Numbered from the stretch's first letter, positions 8,108-16,177 are shown. The stretch is 17,621 nt of DNA from Bacteroidales bacterium (GCA_004558535.1 SFCP01000027.1:1-17621); one strand, 5' to 3'. The notes: a model not told the origin generated them from the sequence alone. A program made the numbers and translations.

Positions 8108-9331
8108 TTATTGTCTCTCCAGCGTGTTGACGATGGCCTCTATCTCCTCGAATTGGCTGCCCAGGTTGAGCGTCCAATAAATTCTGTAGAGCAGAGGTGC
8201 CCATTTTGCCTTTTCGTCGGGAGATTTCTTGCGATAAGCTTCGATATAGGGACGGGCTGCGCTATAGTAGTCCTTTTGTAGTTTGCTATTTTTGCGATAT
8301 GTTTGGGAATTGATATTGGTGGGAAGCTTGATCTCGTTTGCCAGATTGCAGTAGGCTGCACCTATATAATACTGCAAATCCACGATGGTGCTGTCGATAG
8401 CCAGACATTGTTTTCCCATCTCGATGGCATCCTCATAACGTTGCAGGTTCATTAATGAAATGGTACGCGAAGCCATGTAGAGCAGGTTGTCAGGGTAGCG
8501 CGCCAACAGCGAATCTGCCAAGGTCAAGGATTCGGCATATTCCCCACGGCCTGCGAAATAGTCAGTCAGTCGTGTGAAGAAATAAATGTCGGTCGGATAA
8601 TCCGTCAAGCCCTGTTTCAAGTATTCCTCCATACGCAGCGAGTCGCCGGTCTGCTCTGCAGCCTTGGCCAACAGTTCAAAGACATTCCGGCGAAGCGCGG
8701 TATCGGCCAATGTAAAGTCCTTGTATTTTTCCACACTGGCAAATTCGCCACTCATGAAGGCTGAGTTTTGATAGATATATGCGTTGGCCACGTAATCCCT
8801 TTGTCCGACTACCGACTTATCCGCGCCCCAAATGGGCATCATGGGTACATCCAGATAGTACGCCATCAGTGACATGGCCTCCTTATACTTCCCCCGTGCA
8901 TAGAAATATCGTCCGCCGGCGCCAAGGTTCTTATAGTACTGATGTAGGACCTGGCGGTTTTGCTTGGCATACTTGGGCGATTTCCCGCTCTCAGCCAAGA
9001 TGGCCAGTTCGGCCTTGTCGCATTTCTGGACGTATTCATAAATTTTGTAGATGGAGTTGAAGAAGCGAGTGGTGTCATAGGCTTGCTTCAGATACGCCTT
9101 GACGTTTTCTGCGTCATTGATAAGGACTTGTGCCTGGCGTCCGTATTCATATAGTTTTGGGTCAGCTCCCAATATGCTGTCTTTCTCTAATTTTTCCACC
9201 TCCTTCATGGCTTCCGTGCCATTTTTTGCTTTCAGATAGCCACGCAGGGGCTTGTATTGCTTTTGGGCAAAAGCGCTCGATACCGATAAAGCAATCATAA
9301 GGATGACTGAAAAGCGATGTATTCTGAGCAT
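8108..9331 (-). CDS. Secreted TPR-repeat protein, second of a pair
   Basis: A 407-residue protein with a clear signal peptide (residues 1-22, ending SSAFAQ), then helical TPR-like repeats, for example residues 230-330. The function is not known from sequence; such proteins usually scaffold protein contacts in the periplasm or at the outer membrane. Its C-terminal 60 or so residues match the upstream neighbour in pattern: YYSAARPYIEAYRKKSPD...WAPLLYRIYWTL...EIEAIVNTL here and YYGKAKIYMEKVRELTPE...WAYVLQQIYTNL...EINALIETL there. The two are therefore likely tandem paralogues, although this copy has diverged. No TAnnTTTG element lies upstream, so it is probably read from the gyrA-TPR side. Confidence 0.85.
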   Translation of the reverse strand: MLRIHRFSVILMIALSVSSAFAQKQYKPLRGYLKAKNGTEAMKEVEKLEKDSILGADPKLYEYGRQAQVLINDAENVKAYLKQAYDTTRFFNSIYKIYEYVQKCDKAELAILAESGKSPKYAKQNRQVLHQYYKNLGAGGRYFYARGKYKEAMSLMAYYLDVPMMPIWGADKSVVGQRDYVANAYIYQNSAFMSGEFASVEKYKDFTLADTALRRNVFELLAKAAEQTGDSLRMEEYLKQGLTDYPTDIYFFTRLTDYFAGRGEYAESLTLADSLLARYPDNLLYMASRTISLMNLQRYEDAIEMGKQCLAIDSTIVDLQYYIGAAYCNLANEIKLPTNINSQTYRKNSKLQKDYYSAARPYIEAYRKKSPDEKAKWAPLLYRIYWTLNLGSQFEEIEAIVNTLERQ

Positions 9332-9403
9332 GATGCAGGTTTGCTTGGGTTAGGTTGATATAGTTTTTGTAAGCAGTTCTTTGGTTGTATTTTTTCTAAA
9401 TTT

Positions 9404-9451
9404 GGCAAAGCAGAGGACACTTGCTTTGTCGCTTGTGTCCGCTGCTTCGCC
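9404..9451 (-). repeat. Imperfect 17-bp hairpin between the two TPR genes
   Basis: Arms 9404-9420 and 9435-9451 pair at 15 of 17 positions (mismatches at 9414/9441 and 9407/9448) around a 14-nt loop. It lies 59 bp after the upstream TPR stop on the minus strand. No T-run follows, so an mRNA-processing, attenuation or repeat-element role is as likely as termination. Confidence 0.6.
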
Positions 9452-9509
9452 TTGTATATCTGCGCTTCGGTCGCGTCTAAGTGCTTGCGGCGCGAGGCAA
9501 GTTGCTGCT

Positions 9510-10772
9510 TTAAGGATTCAGCGTTTCGATGAGTGCGTTGATTTCAGCCAATTTGTCCTTTTCGTCCAAGTTGGTGTAAATCTGCTGCAGCACGTAGGCC
9601 CATTCCTTCGGGCTTTCGGGTGTCAGTTCACGCACTTTCTCCATATAGATTTTGGCTTTGCCATAGTAATCGTGCACGAGGGCCAGTTCTTTCTTGTAGA
9701 CAGGCTCTTCCTTTTTGGTATAGGTGCGCGATGTGCCTATAAACTGGAATTCGCCATTCTGCTTCTTCTGTACGATTTCGTTGATGTAGGTGTAGGCCAT
9801 GTTAGTGTTTGCGTCCACAAAGTTCGGATCCAAATCAAGCGCCTTCTGGAAGCTTTCGCGTGCTGCGACATAATTCTTGGTCATGTTCAGATCCACGCAG
9901 CCCTTCATGTACCAGGCGGCCTTGTTTTCCGGGTTCTGTTGCACCATCTCGTCAGCCATACGCATGGCTTCATCGGCATCGCCTTTTGTGACGTAGTGGT
10001 AGAGGAGGTTCTGCATGAACGTAACTTCGTGACTGTTTGTCGCAGCTTCCTTCAGCGCGTTCAAGTAGCCCACCGAGTCACTCTTTGCCAGGTAGGACTG
10101 CATCTTGATGATGTAGAGGTCATGCGTGTCGGTCGTATCCTCCAGGGCGATTTCCGCATACTTCAGTGCCTCGTCCCAATTCTTGCCCTGATAGCTCAGG
10201 ATGGCAATATTCTTGGCCGTACCGAGATAGGCCTGCTTGCCTGCAGCATAGATGGAGTCGGTCTCGTGCTTTGAGAATACAGGTGCTTTGGGCAATTCCA
10301 TGTATTTCGAGAAGTACTCGATGGATTTCTGCTGGTCACCCATACCGTTGGCAAAGACGGCCGCATAGTTGTAGAAGTCCAGCATCGACAGCACACGGTC
10401 GTGGTTGGGCTTGACAAATTTGGATTTTACGCGGCCCTTTTCATCGGGTGTCACGTCGATTTCGTGGCTCTTCAGATAGTAACCGATGGATTTGTCCAAG
10501 GCGTTACAAAACAGTAGTGTGTCGAACGGCAGCGACTGTGCAGCCTTCATCAACTCGGGGTTGAAGCGCTGTGCTTCGTATTCGGCTGCATAGTGGTACA
10601 CTTCGGCCAACTTGGTGGTCTTTGGGTTTTGCATGGCTGCTTCCAGCAGCTCGATAGCGCCGTTCAAGTCGCCTTTGGCCTGCAGGTCCTGCGCTTTGAA
10701 GATAGCGGAGTTCTGTGCGAAGCCCAAGCCACAGACTGCCGCGAGGGCAATGAAGCTAAGAAACTTTTTCAT
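9510..10772 (-). CDS. Secreted TPR-repeat protein, first of a pair
   Basis: A 420-residue protein starting MKKFLSFIALAAVCGLGFAQ, a typical signal peptide ending around residue 20. The frame is open 78 bp further upstream, but the ATG at 10772 is chosen because it gives this signal peptide directly. TPR-like helices follow, with the clearest repeat at AARESFQKALDLDPNFVDANTNMAYTYINE. It lies downstream of gyrA in the same direction, as similar TPR genes do in Bacteroides, and its C-terminal region is related to the next gene. Role unknown: a periplasmic or outer-membrane-associated scaffold is a reasonable guess. With no promoter motif in the 104-bp gap, cotranscription with gyrA is likely. Confidence 0.87.
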   Translation of the reverse strand: MKKFLSFIALAAVCGLGFAQNSAIFKAQDLQAKGDLNGAIELLEAAMQNPKTTKLAEVYHYAAEYEAQRFNPELMKAAQSLPFDTLLFCNALDKSIGYYLKSHEIDVTPDEKGRVKSKFVKPNHDRVLSMLDFYNYAAVFANGMGDQQKSIEYFSKYMELPKAPVFSKHETDSIYAAGKQAYLGTAKNIAILSYQGKNWDEALKYAEIALEDTTDTHDLYIIKMQSYLAKSDSVGYLNALKEAATNSHEVTFMQNLLYHYVTKGDADEAMRMADEMVQQNPENKAAWYMKGCVDLNMTKNYVAARESFQKALDLDPNFVDANTNMAYTYINEIVQKKQNGEFQFIGTSRTYTKKEEPVYKKELALVHDYYGKAKIYMEKVRELTPESPKEWAYVLQQIYTNLDEKDKLAEINALIETLNP

Positions 10773-10821
10773 AATGGTGGTTTTTTTGAGGTTCATCAAT
10801 TTTCTGACTATTATTAGGGCA

Positions 10822-10867
10822 CTCCAACCGCGGCGCCATGCTGACTGCACCTGCGCCGGGATCGGAG
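10822..10867 (-). terminator. Hairpin after gyrA
   Basis: Arms 10822-10836 and 10853-10867 form a 15-bp stem with two G-T pairs and one mismatch (GC-rich core GCGGCGC/GCGCCG) and a 16-nt loop. It starts 9 bp after the gyrA stop codon in the minus direction. Without a T-run it may only weaken transcription, adjusting the expression of the TPR genes relative to gyrA. Confidence 0.5.
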
Positions 10868-10876
10868 CGTCTGATT

Positions 10877-13438
10877 TTATTCCTCGGCATGCTGCTCTTC
10901 GGCATCTGCATTTTCCGTAGTGGGGGAAGCGGAATCTGCGGTGGGGTCAATCGAGGCCTCGGGCATGGCTACAGGTTCGGTCTCTTCCTCATCGGCATTG
11001 ACTTGGCAGACGCTGCTGATGCTATCGCCGCGTTTTTCCAGATTAATGAGGCGTACCCCCTGCGTAGCGCGTCCCATCACGCGTACCTCATTCAGCTTCA
11101 ACCGAATGGCTATGCCGCTCTTGTTGATAATCATCAGGTCATTCTCATCGGTCACAGCCTTGATAGCTACCACTTTTCCCGTCTTTTCCGTGATGCTGAG
11201 GGTCTTGACGCCCTTTCCGCCGCGGTTGGTTTTGCGGTAGTCCTCCACCAAGCTGCGCTTGCCGTAGCCCTTTTCGCTGACTACAAGGATGTTCTCGCGT
11301 TCAGTATCGTTGATGCAGACCATGCCCACGACTTCATCCTGTCCGTCCTCGTCGAGCGTCATGCCCCGCACACCGGTAGCAGTACGACCCATGGTGCGCA
11401 CGGCGTCCTCGTTGAAACGGATGGCGCGTCCGCTGCGGTTGGCCAATACGATTTCGTCGCTGCCGTTGGTCAGGCATACACTGACCACCCGGTCGTCCTC
11501 GCGGATGGTGATGGCGTTCACACCGTTGGTACGGGGACGGGAGTACTCTGTCAGGCAGGTCTTTTTCACCACGCCATTCTTCGTGCAGAAGAGGACGTAG
11601 TGCGAATTGCAGAAGTCGGCGTCGCCCAGTTTCTTGATATGCAGGCAAGCGTTGATGCTATCGTCCGGCTCGATGTTGAGCATGTTCTGTATGGCACGTC
11701 CCTTGCTGTTCTTGTTGCCTTCGGGGATGTCGTAGACTTTCAGCCAGAAGCACCGTCCCTTTGCCGTGAAGAAGAGCATGGTATTGTGCATGGTGGCGGG
11801 ATAGATATATTCTATGAAGTCCTCGTCGCGGGTGCTACCTCCCTTCGAACCAACGCCTCCGCGCCCTTGCACGCGGAAGTCTGCCAGCGGCGTACGCTTG
11901 ATGTAGCCCAATCGGCTGATGGTGATGACTACCTCATCATCGGCATAGAAATCCTCGGGATTGAATTCCTCGCCCGAAAGTCTGATTTCCGTGCGCCGGG
12001 CATCTCCGTATTTCTCCTTTACTTCGATGAGTTCGTCCTTGATCACCTTTTTGCAGAGTTCATCATCGCTCAGGATTTGCTCGAAGTAGGCAATTCGCCG
12101 TTCCAGCTCTTCGTACTCCTTGTGCAGCTTGTCCTGTTGTATGTTCGTAAGTTGTGCCAAGCGCATGTCTACGATGGCACCGGCCTGCAATTCATCCAGT
12201 CCGAAGCGTTCCATCAAGGCGCGCACGGCCTCTGCGGGATTTTTCGAGGCCCGGATGAGGTGTACCACTTCATCTATATTGTCACTGGCGATAATCAGTC
12301 CCTCCAGGATGTGTGCCCTTTCGCGCGCTTTTCGCAGGTCGAAGTGGGTGCGACGGATTACCACATCATGGCGGTGCTCTACAAAGTAGCGGATGCAGTC
12401 CTTCAGCGTGAGCATTTTGGGACGTCCCTTTACCAGTGCGATGCAGTTCACGGGGAAGCTCGTCTGGAGGGCCGTCATCTTGAAGAGTTTGTTGAGCACC
12501 ACATTGGCATTGGCCTCGCGCTTCACGTCAACTACGATGCGCATACCCTCGCGGTCGCTCTCGTCATTCACATTGCTGATACCCTCAATGCGTTTCTCGT
12601 TGACCAGGTCGGCGATACTCTTGATCAGTTCGGCCTTGTTCACACCATAGGGTATTTCCGTCACGATAATCTTATCGTGCAGGGTGCCGGCTTCGATTTC
12701 CGTGCGGGCACGCATCATCACGCGACCTTTGCCCGTCTCGTAAGCGCTTCGTACTCCCTGCATGCCCATGATAAATCCGCCGGTGGGGAAGTCTGGTGCT
12801 TTGATATACTGCATCAGTCCTTCTGTGTCGATGTCGGGATTATCTATGTAGGCCACGCAACCGTCGATGACTTCGCCCAAATTGTGCGTAGGCACGTTGG
12901 TGGCCATACCTACGGCAATACCGCTGGCACCGTTTACCAGGAAATTGGGAATACGGGTAGGCATGACGGTAGGCTCTTGCAGCGAATCATCGAAGTTGGG
13001 CATCATGTCCACGGTTTCCTTCTCCAAATCCTGCATCATGGCTTCTCCGACCGTACTGAGTCGAGCTTCGGTGTAACGCATGGCGGCTGCGGAGTCACCA
13101 TCCATCGAACCGAAGTTACCTTGTCCCTCTACCAAAGGATAGCGCATGTTCCAATCTTGCGCCATACGTACCAGCGCACCATAGACGGAGCTGTCGCCGT
13201 GCGGGTGATACTTTCCCAACACATCGCCCACGATACGTGCAGACTTACGAGTGGGTTTGTCATGCGTATTGCCCAATCCCAACATACCATATAATATACG
13301 GCGGTGTACGGGCTTGAATCCGTCGCGCACGTCGGGCAGGGCGCGCGCCACGATTACAGACATCGAATAATTAATATACGAGGTCTTCATTTCCTCCTCG
13401 ATATTAATTCGGATGATTTTGTCTTCGTTGGTTATCAT
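10877..13438 (-). CDS. gyrA: DNA gyrase subunit A
   Basis: Breakage-reunion subunit of gyrase, which introduces negative supercoils with GyrB. In 853 residues (E. coli 875) the numbering of the N-terminal part matches E. coli: catalytic Y122 in AAMRYTEARL, and the quinolone-determining region HPHGDSSVYGALV with S83 and, at the position of D87, glycine. The C-terminal beta-pinwheel carries a GyrA-box-like NRGGKG in place of the usual QRRGGKG, followed by an acidic, Glu-rich tail (residues about 810-853). The paralogue ParC/GrlA is less likely because of the GyrA box and the C-terminal domain. A TAAATTTG element lies just upstream. TPR genes follow in the same direction. Confidence 0.97.
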   Translation of the reverse strand: MITNEDKIIRINIEEEMKTSYINYSMSVIVARALPDVRDGFKPVHRRILYGMLGLGNTHDKPTRKSARIVGDVLGKYHPHGDSSVYGALVRMAQDWNMRYPLVEGQGNFGSMDGDSAAAMRYTEARLSTVGEAMMQDLEKETVDMMPNFDDSLQEPTVMPTRIPNFLVNGASGIAVGMATNVPTHNLGEVIDGCVAYIDNPDIDTEGLMQYIKAPDFPTGGFIMGMQGVRSAYETGKGRVMMRARTEIEAGTLHDKIIVTEIPYGVNKAELIKSIADLVNEKRIEGISNVNDESDREGMRIVVDVKREANANVVLNKLFKMTALQTSFPVNCIALVKGRPKMLTLKDCIRYFVEHRHDVVIRRTHFDLRKARERAHILEGLIIASDNIDEVVHLIRASKNPAEAVRALMERFGLDELQAGAIVDMRLAQLTNIQQDKLHKEYEELERRIAYFEQILSDDELCKKVIKDELIEVKEKYGDARRTEIRLSGEEFNPEDFYADDEVVITISRLGYIKRTPLADFRVQGRGGVGSKGGSTRDEDFIEYIYPATMHNTMLFFTAKGRCFWLKVYDIPEGNKNSKGRAIQNMLNIEPDDSINACLHIKKLGDADFCNSHYVLFCTKNGVVKKTCLTEYSRPRTNGVNAITIREDDRVVSVCLTNGSDEIVLANRSGRAIRFNEDAVRTMGRTATGVRGMTLDEDGQDEVVGMVCINDTERENILVVSEKGYGKRSLVEDYRKTNRGGKGVKTLSITEKTGKVVAIKAVTDENDLMIINKSGIAIRLKLNEVRVMGRATQGVRLINLEKRGDSISSVCQVNADEEETEPVAMPEASIDPTADSASPTTENADAEEQHAEE

Positions 13439-13464
13439 GTTTTACACTAAATGGGTTTTCGGCG

Positions 13465-13472
13465 CAAATTTA
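13465..13472 (-). promoter_or_regulatory. gyrA promoter, -7 element
   Basis: On the minus strand TAAATTTG matches TAnnTTTG, about 27 bp before the gyrA ATG. No exact TTTG is found at the expected -33 distance, so the call rests on the -7 element and its position. Confidence 0.5.
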
Positions 13473-13560
13473 CGCATTTCTTTCTGATGAAACTTTTGCG
13501 GAAAAGCTTTTTTGAGCCTGCAAATGGCCGGAAAGGCCGTTTTTTTGCCTTTTAAGGCAT

Positions 13561-13616
13561 TTTGCCCCCTTGCATCGACAGGGAAAATGTCGAGTCGACA
13601 GGATTTGCCCCCTTGC
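13561..13616. repeat. Composite direct repeat
   Basis: The 13-mer TTTGCCCCCTTGC is present at 13561-13573 and 13604-13616, bracketing two copies of TCGACAGG (13575-13582 and 13595-13602). The same 13-mer occurs at 3850-3862. It looks like a dispersed intergenic repeat family of this genome. Confidence 0.75.
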
Positions 13617-13840
13617 TCAAAACGCCTCGCTGACCTTCGGGAATAGCGTGGCATGCTTAGCGTCTACATTGATGAACGAGCTACCCCCTACGTGACGACG
13701 AAACAGTATTCTATGGCCACTCTATATGGGGCGACAGGCCCGTGTGGACGAAATGCCAAGCGGCGTGTATCGTATCCACCTTGCTGCAACGGGACTTTGT
13801 AGGTAGGTTCAGGAATTACTGCAAGTAACAACGGCTAATC

Positions 13841-13870
13841 ATCTGTATATTAGTACTGCAAATATCAGAT
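13841..13870 (-). terminator. Hairpin over the miaA stop codon
   Basis: ATCTGTATATT (13841-13851) pairs with AATATCAGAT (13861-13870) with one bulged base and a 9-nt loop. The stem includes the miaA stop codon. It lacks a T-run, so termination is uncertain. Confidence 0.35.
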
Positions 13871-14785
13871 TTCAGCCTCATTTATGTGCCGGCCGGCCCA
13901 GTCGGCAATGCTTTCATCCGCTGCCGGCGGCTCCACCCATTGGATGGGAGTGCCACGCCTTTCCATCCCGCGAAACCATGTCATCTGTCGCTTGGCGAAC
14001 TGATGAATGGCTATCTCAAGCTGTCGCTCCATCTCTTCGTAGGAAAGGCGACCGGTGGCACACAGCGTCAGGTACTTGTACTCCAGGCCGTAGTAAATCA
14101 AGTCTTCGGGCGCGATTCCCTCACGCAGCAGGGCTTCCACCTCCTGCAGCATCCCCTGTTGCAAACGCGTGTGCAGCCGCTCCGTAATCCTGCGGCGACG
14201 TGTCTCGCGGTCTACGAGTATGCCAAGCGTCAGGCTGCGGAGTGGGGGAAACGGACGTGCCGCCGTAGGGTTACGGCGGTTGTAGTCCTCAATCTCGATG
14301 GCACGGATGGCGCGGGGCTTTGTGTCGGTGTCGGTCGTGTTGTGCAGGGGACGATAGGTGCGGAGCAACTCCGTCAGTTCCTCCAGCGATTTCTCGGACA
14401 ACGCTGCGCGCAGCGCCTCATTTTGGGGCACAGGGCTGAGCTTGTAACCGCGCAGCAGACTTTCCAGATACAGACCCGAACCTCCGCACACAATAACCCT
14501 CCGTCCCCGCTGCCTGATCGTATTGAAAGCCGCGAGAAAGTCTTGTTGGTAGCGGAAAACGTTATACTTTTCGCCCGGTTCGGCGATATCGATCAAATGA
14601 TAGGGCACCACCTCCCCGTCCACCGTATAATCATCCAAGTCCTTGCCTGTCCCCAAGTCCATTCGCCGATACACCTGACGGCTGTCGGCACTGATAATTT
14701 CAGCACCGATGTGCCGGGCCAATCGGGCAGCTATCCGGGTCTTACCAGAAGCTGTCGGACCCAACAAGGTAATAAAGTCGTACAT
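13865..14785 (-). CDS. miaA: tRNA dimethylallyltransferase
   Basis: Transfers a dimethylallyl group from DMAPP to A37 of tRNAs that read UNN codons, the first step toward ms2i6A. In 306 residues: P-loop GPTASGKT at 9-16, SADSRQVY at 32-39 (DMAPP and tRNA contact region), GTGKDL at 45-50, GGSGLYLESLLRG, and the C-terminal FAKRQMTWFRGMERRG typical of MiaA. Bacteroides genomes usually carry two MiaA-type proteins; the GTGKDL...PYHLIDIAEPGEKYNVF version here matches one of them, so a second copy may exist elsewhere. Specificity of this copy is not proven by sequence. The gene reads toward gyrA but is 426 bp away, and gyrA has its own promoter element. Confidence 0.95.
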   Translation of the reverse strand: MYDFITLLGPTASGKTRIAARLARHIGAEIISADSRQVYRRMDLGTGKDLDDYTVDGEVVPYHLIDIAEPGEKYNVFRYQQDFLAAFNTIRQRGRRVIVCGGSGLYLESLLRGYKLSPVPQNEALRAALSEKSLEELTELLRTYRPLHNTTDTDTKPRAIRAIEIEDYNRRNPTAARPFPPLRSLTLGILVDRETRRRRITERLHTRLQQGMLQEVEALLREGIAPEDLIYYGLEYKYLTLCATGRLSYEEMERQLEIAIHQFAKRQMTWFRGMERRGTPIQWVEPPAADESIADWAGRHINEAEI

Positions 14786-14940
14786 TTTCAGTCAAGATTG
14801 ATGGGCGCGAAGATAAGGGATGTTTTCCAATAGACAAAAGTTTTATGGCCTGTTTTTACCCAAAACGCGCAGTTTCTACTTTACTTTTTACGCTCCCCGG
14901 GCTTCCAGTCAAATTACTTCGTTAAAAAAACACAGACAAA

Positions 14941-14973
14941 TTGGGTGGATGTGAAATAATTGTATTACTTTTG
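14941..14973 (+). promoter_or_regulatory. Promoter of the polysaccharide export gene
   Basis: TTGG (14941-14944), 21 bp, then TACTTTTG (14966-14973): a -7 element matching TAnnTTTG and a near-match to the TTTG -33 element at a fitting distance. Transcription would start near 14980, giving a leader of about 90 nt. The rest of the 286-bp gap from miaA is AT-rich with no gene seen. Confidence 0.65.
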
Positions 14974-15071
14974 CAGGCACGGGCTTCTCCCCGGAAAGTG
15001 TCAAAACCGAATGGGCGCCCGAACGAAACAGCAATAATAACCAACAGCTCATAAAATCTTCATCCCATCGT

Positions 15072-15944
15072 ATGAACGTTTCCATTCAGTCCAACGAGAC
15101 AAACCGGCGTTTGCTTTCCAAGCAAAATCAAAGCCGGAATCGGTACAAGACAGCCGGCCGCTTCCTTTGCCTGATGGCGGTTGCAATGCTCATCTTTACC
15201 TCCTGCAAGACGCGTGAAAAGGTATTGTATTTCCAGGACATCAGCGGAAATACCGTGATGCCTACACAAGCCATATCGCCGCTGACCTACGTACCGGGCG
15301 ACAAACTTACGGTGGTCGTCACCAGTAGCGCCACGCCCCAATTGGCCATGAAGTTCAACCTGCCCGTGGTCACCATTCAGGCCGGTGCAGTGGAAGGCCG
15401 CAGCTCTACCAGCAACCAGATTTCCGTCTATACCATCGATGAAAACGGCTGCATTGACATCCCCTCTCTCGGGCGGGTCAAAGTGGCCGGACTGACGCGC
15501 GCCGAAGTTTCGGCCAAGGTGCAAAGCCTGTTGCGCGACGGAAAACTGAACGATGCCGTGGTGACCGTCAGCTCCTACGATCAGTATATCACCGTGATGG
15601 GCGAAGTGGCACGTCCGGGACGCGTGAGCATCGCCAAGGACAACATCACCCTGCTCGAAGCCTTGGGAGCTGCCGGCGACCTGACCATTCAGGCACGCCG
15701 CGACAACATCCTCGTACTCCGACAGGAGGGCAACGAGACCAAGTCCTACTACGTGGATATCCGCTCCAAGGACTTGCTCAATTCCCCCGTCTACAATCTG
15801 CGCCAGAACGACGTCATCTACGTACAGCCCAATACGGTGCGCATCGGTCAGTCCACGAACAACGACAACAGCGTGCGCTCCATCTCCACTTGGCTCTCCA
15901 TCAGCTCCTTCCTGCTCAGCTTGAGTATTCTGATATTCAAATAA
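15072..15944 (+). CDS. Polysaccharide export lipoprotein, Wza-like
   Basis: Outer-membrane lipoprotein of the polysaccharide export (OPX) family, which forms the exit channel for capsule or exopolysaccharide. In 290 residues: a hydrophobic signal with lipobox IFTSC, lipidated Cys at 45, then the export domain (YVPGDKLTVVVTS to the IPSLGRVKVAGLTRAEV stretch), an SLBB-like domain (YITVMGEVARPGRVSI), and a C-terminal hydrophobic helix (about 270-289) that may span the outer membrane. The N-terminal extension of over 30 residues before the signal core is long; a start nearer M35 is possible, but then the signal would be very short. Oddly, no Wzc kinase or glycosyltransferase follows: the next 600 bp hold only repeats and hairpins. 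Confidence 0.92.
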   Translation: MNVSIQSNETNRRLLSKQNQSRNRYKTAGRFLCLMAVAMLIFTSCKTREKVLYFQDISGNTVMPTQAISPLTYVPGDKLTVVVTSSATPQLAMKFNLPVVTIQAGAVEGRSSTSNQISVYTIDENGCIDIPSLGRVKVAGLTRAEVSAKVQSLLRDGKLNDAVVTVSSYDQYITVMGEVARPGRVSIAKDNITLLEALGAAGDLTIQARRDNILVLRQEGNETKSYYVDIRSKDLLNSPVYNLRQNDVIYVQPNTVRIGQSTNNDNSVRSISTWLSISSFLLSLSILIFK

Positions 15945-15956
15945 ACAGGCGCGGGG

Positions 15957-16079
15957 CGACCGTAAGCCCACGCAGGAAGTGCACGTGCACGGATGTAAGC
16001 CCACGCGGAAACTGCGCGGCCGTAGGGGCGGCGCACGGGAAGTGCACGGATGTAACCCATCGCCCATCTGCCGCCAAAC
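15957..16079. repeat. GC-rich degenerate intergenic repeat
   Basis: GTAAGCCCACGC occurs at 15962-15973 and 15995-16006, GGAAGTGCACG at 15975-15985 and 16038-16048, and GCACGGATGTAA at 15987-15998 and 16044-16055. GTGCACGTGCAC (15979-15990) is a perfect palindrome. Three frames are open across it, as expected of GC-rich repeats rather than genes. Confidence 0.8.
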
Positions 16080-16145
16080 CCACCCATGCCCTGTTTTTTC
16101 GCATGAGGAGGGGATGCTCAAAATGTTAAATCACAAAATTTCACA

Positions 16146-16177
16146 TTTGCTTTTCAGCGAATTTTGTTGTAACTTTG
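16146..16177 (+). promoter_or_regulatory. Consensus Bacteroidota promoter without a gene
   Basis: TTTG (16146-16149), exactly 20 bp, then TAACTTTG (16170-16177): both elements match the phylum consensus perfectly and this is the best promoter in the window. Transcription would start near 16183-16186. Confidence 0.7.

Larger units (their letters stand above)
13439..13864. other. Gene-free region between gyrA and miaA
   Basis: Holds the gyrA promoter, short GC stems (GGCC-GGAAA-GGCC at about 13527, followed by T7), and a composite repeat at 13561-13616. The part from 13617 to 13830 has no convincing gene. Short frames on the minus strand (such as FRRHVGGSSFINVDAKHATLF, ending at about 13618) look more ordered than random sequence and could be a decayed coding remnant or part of an intergenic repeat. 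Confidence 0.6.

Noticed and set aside
10838..13294. 818-codon plus-strand frame opposite gyrA
   Set aside because: gyrA on the other strand has every expected motif. The opposite frame is a by-product of its codon usage and has no family features.
13442..13654. 70-codon minus-strand frame just upstream of gyrA
   Set aside because: It spans the gyrA promoter and the composite 13-mer repeat, and its basic low-complexity composition is unlike a real protein.
13617..13864. tRNA gene
   Set aside because: No cloverleaf, T-loop GTTCRA context or CCA end could be found on either strand.
14786..15071. Invertible promoter of the Bacteroides capsule type
   Set aside because: No pair of inverted repeats flanks the promoter at 14941-14973, and no invertase gene is nearby.
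15060..16121. 353-codon minus-strand frame opposite the polysaccharide export gene
   Set aside because: It mirrors the well-supported Wza-like gene and extends into the GC-rich repeat. The composition is that of a shadow frame and no domain is recognisable.
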